This document shows, one piece after another, positions 6,600 through 12,614 of a stretch of 12,614 nucleotides of DNA (the stretch's first letter is position 1; each line of letters opens with the position of its first letter). The DNA is from Anaerolineae bacterium (lineage in GTDB: Bacteria > Chloroflexota > Anaerolineae > 4572-78 > J111), in assembly GCA_020433785.1 (NCBI GenBank), contig JAGRCC010000620.1, positions 1-12,614 on the forward strand. The letters are read 5' to 3'. The position numbers and the translations under genes are program-made. The notes below the pieces were generated by a model. The model ran no database searches. It was not told the origin of the DNA and saw only the letters and a list, made by a program, of their open reading frames with translations.

Positions 6600-9149
6600 G
6601 TGATCCCCATTAAATTAAAGCTTCGCAACTTTATGGCTTATCAAGATGCTGAATTAAATTTTCAAGGTCTGCATTTGGCGGCGCTAACCGGTGAAAACGG
6701 CGCCGGCAAAAGCAGCCTGCTCGACGCGATCACATGGGTGGTTTGGGGTAAGGGCCGCGCCAAAAGAGACGACGAAATGATCCGTTTAGGGCAGACAGAG
6801 ATGGAGGTGGAGTACACCTTTGACCTGAATAACAACATTTACCGGATCATCCGCAAACGAGATGCCAGCAAGCGAGGCCGAAGCGATTTGAGCTTTCAGG
6901 TTCAAGATGCCGGCGGCTGGCGCACTCTATCCGAAAGCAGCCTGCGGGCTACCGAGAAAAAAATCAACGATATCATGCGGTTGGATTACGACACCTTCAT
7001 CAACTCGGCTTTTTTGCTGCAAGGGCGGGCCGATGAATTTACGACGAAGGCCCCGGCCCAACGCAAGAAAATTTTAGGCGATATTCTGGGGTTGGCGATT
7101 TATGATCTCTACGCCGACCGCGCCAAGCAACGCGCCAATGAAAAAGATCGTGAGGCGGCCATCATTGAAGCGGAGATGAGCCAAATTGAACGAGAGTTGG
7201 CCCGCGAGCCGGAGTACCGGGCTAATCTAATCGAGGCAGAAAAAGCGGTTGCTTCATTATATACAGATTTGCAAGCAGCGGAGCAAACCCATTTAACCCT
7301 CCGCGATCAGCACCGAGCCATCAACGACAAGCAGCGCCAGCTTGACGATTTGAGGGACCGACTATCGGGCGCGCAGGCCGATATCGCCGATTTGGATGAA
7401 GCCATTGCCGCCGCGCAGCAGGCGATTGAACGGTATAAAACTATACTTAATCGCCGGGACGAAATTGAGGCCGGGTTGAGCCGATTGAGCCAGGCCCGCG
7501 AAACTTTAAAGGATTGGGATCAACGGCTGCGCGAATCGACTGAACTGGCCAATCAAAAGTATGCCTTGGACAGCGCCCGACGTGAAGCCGAAGCTAAAAT
7601 CAAAGCGGATTTGCGAGAAGTCGAAACTCGAATTAACATGCTGACGCCAAAAGTGACCAATATGGAGATGCAGCGGTCTCAGTTAAAGCAGGCCCAAACT
7701 GAACTCGATACCCTGACGGCTTTGGAAAAAGAGCAAGAAACGCAGCGGGCTATGCAGCAAGCCCTAGCTGAAGAATCGGCTCGATTGACCGAACAAAATC
7801 GACAATTCAAGCAGGAAATGGAAAATATTAAGGACAGCCTGACTCAGTTAGAGCAGGCGGCCTTCAATTGTCCAATTTGCCGGCGGCCGTTAGATGAAAC
7901 TCACCGGCAAGAGGTGTTGGCTCAATACCAGGCCGAAGGTACAGCCAAAGGCGATCAATTCCGCGCTAACCGGACTCGCTTGCAGGAAATTGTCGAACAG
8001 CAAGCCCAATTGAAACACAGTCTGACTCAGAACGAAAAAGTACTGCGGGAGACCGCCAAGCTCCAGCGAACGGCAGCCCAACTTGAGCAGCTCCTACAAG
8101 AGGCCGAGCAAGCCGCCATTGACCTGGCGGCCAGCCGGGGACAGGAAGGCGAGCTACAAAAACGGCTTGAGCAGCAAGATTTTGCACTCGATGTATTTAA
8201 TAATCTCAAAAATGTTGAGGCAGAATTAGCTAAATTAGGGTATAATAAAAACGCGCATGATCAGGCTCAGGCCGAGGTTGAACAGTGGGTCCACTTTGAG
8301 GATGAGGGCCGCGCTTTAACCGAAGCTGACAAACGCATCAAAGAAGAAGAAAAACGCCAGGAGCGGGATCGGGCCAGGTTGCAACGGTTGTTGGAACAAA
8401 CCGCCGCCGATCGCGCGCGAGTGGCTGAACTGGAAACTGAAACGGCCGGATTAGCCGAGCTTAGTCTCAAGCTTAATCAGGCTAGCGCGGCGCTGGATGC
8501 CACCCAATTTCAATATCGTTTGGCTCAAGACAAGGTCGCCTCAACCAAACAGCAGTTAGATCATATCGCCTATCAGGTCAAAGAGCGGGCTAAAAAAGAA
8601 GAACAGCTTCAGCAGGTTCGGGAGGCGTTGGGCGTTTATAAAGAGTTACAGGTGGCTTTCGGTAAAAAGGGGGTTCAGGCCCTGCTCATCGAAAGCGCTA
8701 TTCCTGAAATAGAAGAAGAAGCCAACCGCCTGCTCACCCGTATGACCGATGGCCGAATGAATATTCGCTTTGAAACGCAGCGCGAAGCCAAAAGCGGCGA
8801 CAGCACCATCGAAACACTTGATATTCGGATTGCCGATGAGGTCGGCACGCGCGATTACGAAATGTATTCCGGCGGCGAAGCCTTTCGCATCAACTTCGCC
8901 ATTCGAGTGGCCATCAGCAAAATTCTGGCCCGACGAGCCGGAGCGCGCTTGCAAACGCTGGTTTTGGACGAAGGCTTCGGCACGCAAGACGTACAGGGTC
9001 GAGAGCGGCTGGTTGAAGCCATCAACGCCATTCAAGATGATTTTGAAAAGATCATCGTAATCACGCACATCGATGAATTAAAGGATGCTTTTCCGGCCCG
9101 GATCGACGTTTGGAAAACATCTCAGGGGAGTCAGTTGGCTATTCGCTAG
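6600..9149 (+). CDS. sbcC: SbcC/Rad50-type SMC-like ATPase
   Basis: An 849-residue ATPase with all landmarks of SbcC/Rad50. Walker A is G31-E-N-G-A-G-K-S38, the Q-loop glutamine is Q141 (FLLQGRADEF), and a long coiled coil covers about residues 165-700. It is broken by a zinc hook C424-P-I-C427, through which two molecules join around one Zn ion. The C-terminal lobe has the signature S757-G-G-E760, Walker B with D790-E791, and switch histidine H823. The family works with the SbcD/Mre11 nuclease to open and trim DNA ends and hairpins. At 849 residues it is nearer archaeal Rad50 than the roughly 1,050-residue E. coli SbcC. The start is GTG at 6600 with AGAGG six bases upstream. No sbcD/mre11 gene adjoins it, although the two are usually neighbours. 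The next gene begins 41 bp downstream and may be co-transcribed. Confidence 0.95.
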   Translation: MIPIKLKLRNFMAYQDAELNFQGLHLAALTGENGAGKSSLLDAITWVVWGKGRAKRDDEMIRLGQTEMEVEYTFDLNNNIYRIIRKRDASKRGRSDLSFQVQDAGGWRTLSESSLRATEKKINDIMRLDYDTFINSAFLLQGRADEFTTKAPAQRKKILGDILGLAIYDLYADRAKQRANEKDREAAIIEAEMSQIERELAREPEYRANLIEAEKAVASLYTDLQAAEQTHLTLRDQHRAINDKQRQLDDLRDRLSGAQADIADLDEAIAAAQQAIERYKTILNRRDEIEAGLSRLSQARETLKDWDQRLRESTELANQKYALDSARREAEAKIKADLREVETRINMLTPKVTNMEMQRSQLKQAQTELDTLTALEKEQETQRAMQQALAEESARLTEQNRQFKQEMENIKDSLTQLEQAAFNCPICRRPLDETHRQEVLAQYQAEGTAKGDQFRANRTRLQEIVEQQAQLKHSLTQNEKVLRETAKLQRTAAQLEQLLQEAEQAAIDLAASRGQEGELQKRLEQQDFALDVFNNLKNVEAELAKLGYNKNAHDQAQAEVEQWVHFEDEGRALTEADKRIKEEEKRQERDRARLQRLLEQTAADRARVAELETETAGLAELSLKLNQASAALDATQFQYRLAQDKVASTKQQLDHIAYQVKERAKKEEQLQQVREALGVYKELQVAFGKKGVQALLIESAIPEIEEEANRLLTRMTDGRMNIRFETQREAKSGDSTIETLDIRIADEVGTRDYEMYSGGEAFRINFAIRVAISKILARRAGARLQTLVLDEGFGTQDVQGRERLVEAINAIQDDFEKIIVITHIDELKDAFPARIDVWKTSQGSQLAIR

Positions 9150-9190
9150 GTCCTTTAAGCGTAGAAATTTCTATCAAAGAGTAAAGCTGT

Positions 9191-10282
9191 ATGTCACACT
9201 CAGGCGACTCGCTGTCACGTGAACAGCGCATCCGAAAACAAGCTGAACTTCAGGCGCTCTATAATGCCTTGTCCAATCTAAGAGACCGTGAGCTTTCCTA
9301 TATAGAAGCTTCCGCCGCCGTACCTGAACTATCCGTCAATCAAACCAACCAGATTCGGCACCGAATTGTGGCCATCGAAGGCGAACTGCTGACTGCCTCC
9401 GGCGAAGAGGATACCTCGGACACGTTTGCGCACCGTTTCTATCGAGAGGGGTTTGAGGCCGAACTGGCCGGCGATGGCGACAAAGCCATTAAGCTGTACA
9501 AAAAAGCCGATCGGTACGATCATCAAGACGCCGAGATGGCCATCCGTAGCCTCCGCTATCGGATTAGACGGGAAAGAACGATTCCCCGAGATCTACAAGC
9601 CTGGCTCCCGCCGCCAGCGCATAATCTCAGAAATCGATTAATTGTGGGCGTAGCCGCCGTTTTAATCTGCACGCCACTGGCTATTTTTATTTTTTATCGA
9701 AGCAATTCACTCCAGACATCGCCAGATATCGCCGCTGAACTGACCGCTACCCTTACCCTAACCCCTACTCCGGTGGCCGTTCAACTGATTGTCCCCGACA
9801 CCGCAACCCCTCTCCCTACGTTTACCTCCACTCCGCTGCCCTTGCCCTCCGTTCCCCCGCTCCCTACTCGCACCGCCCTGGCCACTACCGCCGATACAGC
9901 CACGGCAGCGCCGCCGGCAACGCCGACTCTCGTTTTTCTGCCTGCACCTAAAATTATTGGTCCCCGGGATGGATTAGTCTGGCTCGATGGGGCCGTGGTG
10001 TTTGAATTCGAGCCGGTCGATTTACAACCTGATGACCTTTACTGCTTGAACACCCTGCGCGGTTTGGACAGCACTAATACCGAAAACTGGAGCTATCCCC
10101 CCACCGGCAATGAAAAACCGATTATTGCCGTTCAGGCCAATGTGCTTCGAGTAGCCCAGGTTCAGGGCATGCAGTGCATTATTTGGTCAGCCGCAATTGG
10201 CCGGGGAAACTGCGACAACATTATTAGCGATAGTACGTCAGAACGGGTGATCGGCTTACCTCGGGTGTGTGATCTTAATTAA
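9191..10282 (+). CDS. Single-pass membrane protein with helical cytoplasmic domain and four-cysteine ectodomain
   Basis: A 363-residue protein I do not recognise as a named family. Residues 8-68 are predicted helical, a short coiled-coil hairpin. Residues 80-128 resemble one TPR-like helix pair (FYREGFEAELAGDGDKAIKL and following). A membrane segment covers about 149-169, with basic residues on its N-terminal side, so the N-terminus is cytoplasmic. Then comes a Thr/Pro-rich stalk (about 185-250, with TPTP) and an external domain of about 110 residues (253-363). It begins PKIIGPRDG, has the strand pattern of an Ig-like fold, and carries four cysteines (285, 329, 341, 360) that could form two disulfides. 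It follows the sbcC-like gene by 41 bp with only a weak ribosome binding site (AGAG), so they may share a transcript without sharing a function. A role in envelope sensing or adhesion is possible but unproven. Confidence 0.75.
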   Translation: MSHSGDSLSREQRIRKQAELQALYNALSNLRDRELSYIEASAAVPELSVNQTNQIRHRIVAIEGELLTASGEEDTSDTFAHRFYREGFEAELAGDGDKAIKLYKKADRYDHQDAEMAIRSLRYRIRRERTIPRDLQAWLPPPAHNLRNRLIVGVAAVLICTPLAIFIFYRSNSLQTSPDIAAELTATLTLTPTPVAVQLIVPDTATPLPTFTSTPLPLPSVPPLPTRTALATTADTATAAPPATPTLVFLPAPKIIGPRDGLVWLDGAVVFEFEPVDLQPDDLYCLNTLRGLDSTNTENWSYPPTGNEKPIIAVQANVLRVAQVQGMQCIIWSAAIGRGNCDNIISDSTSERVIGLPRVCDLN

Positions 10283-10332
10283 GCATATTTAAATGGTAAT
10301 TTGATCGCATCATTCCCATTATTCAGAATGGT

Positions 10333-10358
10333 GTAAGACAAACTTAAGTTTGTCCTAC
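10333..10358. repeat. Long near-perfect palindrome
   Basis: GACAAACTTAAGTTTGTC (10337-10354) is a perfect 18-bp palindrome. It extends outward to 26 bp (GTA at 10333-10335 and TAC at 10356-10358) with one mismatched pair, A10336 opposite C10355. It has no loop and no T-run on either side, so it is more like a protein-binding site or the end of a dispersed repeat than a terminator. Confidence 0.7.
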
Positions 10359-10485
10359 AAAAACCCCACTTTTAAGAAGACACATTTGACCTCTAGAATT
10401 CGGTTAGCGCCATCATTTTATCATTTGTCGCCTAAAAAACGGACAACTAGCAGTTTAATTACCCCAACCTATCGGTAATACCCAC

Positions 10486-10513
10486 TTGTTAATTCAATTT
10501 TTCTGTTTAAAAT
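10486..10513 (+). promoter_or_regulatory. Candidate promoter of the phosphoglycerate dehydrogenase fusion gene
   Basis: TTGTTA (10486-10491), a 16-bp spacer and TAAAAT (10508-10513) form a fair sigma-70-type promoter. The start would lie near 10520, giving a leader of under 20 nt with the AAAGGAAC ribosome binding site and the ATG at 10537. The AT-rich surroundings make chance matches likely. Confidence 0.35.
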
Positions 10514-10536
10514 TAACTATAGAAAGGAACAATACA

Positions 10537-12285
10537 ATGGACGCCAATCGCCGCCGGCCCCGAGTACTGATTTGTGATCAGATCGCGGAGGCAGGCATCG
10601 ATCTTCTCCGCGAGCATGCCGATGTCGATATTAAGACCGGGCTAACGCCTGAAGAGCTGTTGAAGATCATTGGCAACTATGAGGCGGTTGTGGTTAGAAG
10701 CGCCACCAAAATCAGAGCCAATGCGATTGAGCGGGCCTACAGCCTGAAAGTGATTGGACGGGCCGGAGCCGGTTTGGATAATATCGATGTTGATGCGGCT
10801 CAAAAGCGCGGTATCAAGGTGGTCAACTGCCCCGACGCCAACACCCGGGCGGTAGCAGAACATACGATGGCGATGATGCTGGCCCTGGCTCGACACCTGC
10901 CTGAAGCGGACACCAGCTTAAAGGAAGGGCGTTGGGAAAAGAACAAACTGATGGGGACAGGCTTGTTTGGTAAAACATTGGGGATCATCGGTTTTGGCCG
11001 GATTGGCCGCGAGGTGGCGATTCGTGCGCAGGCTTTTGGGATGAAAGTGCTGGTCAACCAGCGTCGTCCCACCCCGGAACTCAACCTGGAGGCGAAAGTC
11101 CAGGCGGTTGATTTGAATGATCTGCTCCAACAATCAGACTTTGTCACTCTGCACGTGCCGGCCAAACCGGAAACCGAACATCTCATCGGAGCTGAGCAAT
11201 TGGCCCTGATGCGCCCTACCGCTTACCTCATTAACACCGCCAGAGGAACGGTAGTCAACGAGGCCGCACTGCTCGAGGCGTTAAATCAAGGTCTCATTGC
11301 CGGCGCGGCGCTCGACGTCTTCGCCAAAGAGCCGGCCATCGACAGCCAATTGGCTCAGCACGAACGGGTTATCGCCACACCGCACGTTGCCGCCAGCACC
11401 GAAGATGCCCAAAACTTGGCGGCGATCACCGTCGCCCAGCAGATCATCGATATTATCGATGCGGTGCCGGTCGATAATCCCCTCTCACTCCGCATCGTGC
11501 CCACCGCCAAAGTGGTTCCACACGAAAACACCGATCCCCGACGGGTCGAGCGGTTGGTGCAGCGACTGGAGGAAGACGGTATTTTGGCTAATCCGCCGGT
11601 AGTGATTGAGGCCGATGATCGGTATGTCGTGCTTGATGGAGCCACTCGCGTCAAGGCGGTAAAGGCCATGAAAATTCCGCACTTATTAGTGCAACTGGCC
11701 TCATCTGAAACTGGACTTGAATTACAAAGCTGGTATCATGTCATTCGACACATAGAATTACCACAGCTTATGGATTTGCTTAATGCTGTTCCAACTGTCT
11801 CTTTGCGGCAAACAGATCCCCGGCATGTCCACAACGAAATGGTCGAGTACGGCGGGCTATGCTTTCTGCGCACCATCGAGAACAAACTTTACCTGGTTGA
11901 GGCCAGGCCGGGGATTAACAAGCTGGAGGCGTTGAATCAGTTGACCGAAACCTATATCAACGCCAGCTATGTCACCCGAACCCTGGAGGGCCAACTCGAC
12001 CACCTACGTGATGAGTATCCTGACATGGCCGCCGTGGTTGTCTTCAGCAACTATACCACTGAGCAGATTTTGCAGATAGTCCAGGCCGGCCATTTTCTAC
12101 CGGCCGGTATCACCCGTTTCATTGTGTCGGATCGCGTATTGCGGGTCAACCTTGGGCTGGACTATCTCAGATCGGATGAGTCGCTGCTGGACAAGAATAA
12201 ATGGCTACGCCAACTGGTTATCGAAAAGCTAGGCAACAGTCAGGCCAGGTACTACGCTGAGTCGGTTTATTTGATGGATGAGTAA
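10537..12285 (+). CDS. D-3-phosphoglycerate dehydrogenase fused to an SbnI/SerK-like (ParB/Srx-fold) serine kinase domain
   Basis: A 582-residue two-part protein. Residues 1-315 are a D-2-hydroxyacid dehydrogenase of the SerA type. The NAD-binding loop is G152-F-G-R-I-G157, the catalytic residues are R236 (NTARG), E265 (AKEP) and H283 (PHVAAST), and GRAGAGLDN and the NTRAVAEHT segment are typical of 3-phosphoglycerate dehydrogenase. This enzyme oxidises 3-phosphoglycerate to 3-phosphohydroxypyruvate, the first step of serine synthesis. The usual C-terminal ASB and ACT domains are absent. Residues about 318-582 instead resemble SbnI/SerK. They have the H329-E330-x-x-D-P-R335 segment, VVLDGATR (364-371), LPAGITRF (521-528) and the closing RYYAES (571-576). 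SbnI and SerK phosphorylate free L-serine to O-phosphoserine. The DGHHR-type motif of known kinases is D367-G-A-T-R371 here, so kinase activity is uncertain; a serine-sensing role is the alternative. The ATG at 10537 is chosen over an open frame from 10486 for its AAGGAA site. Confidence 0.88.
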   Translation: MDANRRRPRVLICDQIAEAGIDLLREHADVDIKTGLTPEELLKIIGNYEAVVVRSATKIRANAIERAYSLKVIGRAGAGLDNIDVDAAQKRGIKVVNCPDANTRAVAEHTMAMMLALARHLPEADTSLKEGRWEKNKLMGTGLFGKTLGIIGFGRIGREVAIRAQAFGMKVLVNQRRPTPELNLEAKVQAVDLNDLLQQSDFVTLHVPAKPETEHLIGAEQLALMRPTAYLINTARGTVVNEAALLEALNQGLIAGAALDVFAKEPAIDSQLAQHERVIATPHVAASTEDAQNLAAITVAQQIIDIIDAVPVDNPLSLRIVPTAKVVPHENTDPRRVERLVQRLEEDGILANPPVVIEADDRYVVLDGATRVKAVKAMKIPHLLVQLASSETGLELQSWYHVIRHIELPQLMDLLNAVPTVSLRQTDPRHVHNEMVEYGGLCFLRTIENKLYLVEARPGINKLEALNQLTETYINASYVTRTLEGQLDHLRDEYPDMAAVVVFSNYTTEQILQIVQAGHFLPAGITRFIVSDRVLRVNLGLDYLRSDESLLDKNKWLRQLVIEKLGNSQARYYAESVYLMDE

Positions 12286-12290
12286 AAATT

Positions 12291-12432
12291 GTAAGCGTTC
12301 AGCCATTAGCTGTCAGCTATCAGGTTTTTACTTATTTTGACAAATGTCTAGGTTCCACAGCCGGTCATAAAGGGCCAAACGTTATCTTTAGCGACAAAGC
12401 TGACGGCTGAAGGCTGATAGCTGAACGCTAAC
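12291..12432. repeat. Inverted pair of heptanucleotide (STRR-like) repeats, possible MITE or RNA hairpin
   Basis: The left arm (12291-12323) and the reverse complement of the right arm (12400-12432) match at 26 of 33 positions, enclosing 76 bp. Each arm is a tandem 7-bp array. On the right are GCTGACG, GCTGAAG, GCTGATA, GCTGAAC and GCTAACT (12399-12433). On the left the same pattern appears in reverse, as GTTCAGC, CATTAGC, TGTCAGC and TATCAGG. It fills almost all of the gap between the fusion gene and the deformylase gene. If transcribed it could fold into a long imperfect stem. Confidence 0.75.
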
Positions 12433-12459
12433 TAAAAATAATCGAGGATTTTAGATATT

Positions 12460-12614
12460 ATGGCGGTCAAACCCATTGTAATGTATAGTGAAAATGAAGC
12501 CGCGTTACGCAAAAAGAGCGAGCCGGTGCGCGTGATGAACCGGCATGTCAAAAAAATCATTCGCGATCTCAAAGATACGCTGCTGCACTGCGATAACGGC
12601 ATCGGTTTGGCTGC
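12460..12614 (+). CDS. def: Peptide deformylase, N-terminal part (cut by window end)
   Basis: The first 51 codons of an open frame that runs off the window. The protein begins MAVKPIVMYSENEALR-like (with an extra Ala) and reaches N-G-I-G-L-A-(A), which is the first conserved motif of peptide deformylase (G-x-G-L-A-A-x-Q). This loop shapes the active site next to the metal. The enzyme removes the formyl group from the initiator methionine of new proteins in the cytoplasm. The spacing from start to the GIGLAA motif, about 45 residues, fits the family. GAGGA at 12444-12448 lies 11 bases upstream, a little far but usable. The Cys and HExxH metal ligands lie beyond the window, so integrity cannot be judged. 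Confidence 0.88.
   Translation, partial: MAVKPIVMYSENEAALRKKSEPVRVMNRHVKKIIRDLKDTLLHCDNGIGLA

Larger units (their letters stand above)
10283..10536. other. Intergenic region upstream of the dehydrogenase-kinase fusion gene
   Basis: These 254 bp hold no supported gene. They contain a long palindrome (10333-10358), a second spaced TTGTC...GACAA pair (10425-10429 and 10442-10446), and a candidate promoter close to the downstream start. The small inverted repeat CCATT/AATGG (10316-10320 and 10327-10331), 35 bp after the upstream stop, has no T-run. No clear terminator for the upstream gene is seen. Confidence 0.4.

Noticed and set aside
9191..9600. N-terminal helices as an effector-associated adaptor domain of a defence or signalling system
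   Set aside because: The similarity is only a general helical pattern, and no caspase, TIR, NACHT or partner effector is in the window.
11485..11750. ParB-type chromosome segregation function for the C-terminal domain of the fusion
   Set aside because: No ParB DNA-binding helix-turn-helix region or ParA gene is present; the later GITR and RYYAES motifs fit SbnI/SerK better.
12337..12371. TTGACA inside the heptamer element as a promoter for peptide deformylase
   Set aside because: The -35 is perfect but the nearest -10-like hexamer (CATAAA, 12366-12371) is 23 bp away, beyond usable spacing.

Overview
The window looks like ordinary chromosomal DNA from a free-living, Gram-positive-like (monoderm) bacterium, most probably a member of the Chloroflexota (Anaerolineae-like). 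That assignment is an inference. It rests on three single-pass surface proteins with Thr/Pro/Glu-rich stalks, PKD and LysM ectodomains, an LPxTG-type C-terminus and a 'TPTPT' linker style. It also rests on moderate GC, clear Shine-Dalgarno sites, and the mix of pentapeptide-repeat and 2H phosphoesterase genes. There is no rRNA, tRNA, CRISPR array, transposase or phage gene.

Layout from left to right. (1) 15-716 encodes a CPBP-family membrane protease. (2) An extended -10 promoter at about 761-769 precedes a two-gene unit: a 2H phosphoesterase/RNA ligase-like protein (854-1405) and a small pentapeptide-repeat protein (1424-1735). (3) On the minus strand and convergent to it lies a GNAT acetyltransferase followed by a membrane-anchored alpha/beta hydrolase (3362 to 1738). 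(4) Still on the minus strand are two cell-surface genes. One is a PKD/LysM protein with eight 13-residue repeats (6433-4979), ended by a hairpin terminator at about 4935-4968. The other is a protein with an N-terminal membrane segment and a C-terminal LPVTG-TM-basic tail (4872-3646). (5) Divergent from these, on the plus strand, are a Rad50/SbcC-type ATPase (6600-9149) without an SbcD/Mre11 partner in the window, and a single-pass membrane protein with a four-cysteine ectodomain (9191-10282).

(6) The most unusual gene is 10537-12285. It is a D-3-phosphoglycerate dehydrogenase whose usual C-terminal regulatory domains are replaced by an apparently full-length ParB/Srx-fold domain of the SbnI/SerK (free serine kinase) type. 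It would couple the first step of phosphoserine synthesis to a domain that in its relatives binds serine and makes O-phosphoserine. (7) Between it and the start of a peptide deformylase gene (12460 onward, cut by the window end) lies a 142-bp element. Its 33-bp imperfect inverted arms are each built of tandem heptanucleotides of the GCTGAnn type, a dispersed repeat style known from cyanobacteria and other bacteria.

The genes do not form one pathway. I see no defence island or complete new multi-gene system; the best candidate for something undescribed is the dehydrogenase-serine kinase fusion.
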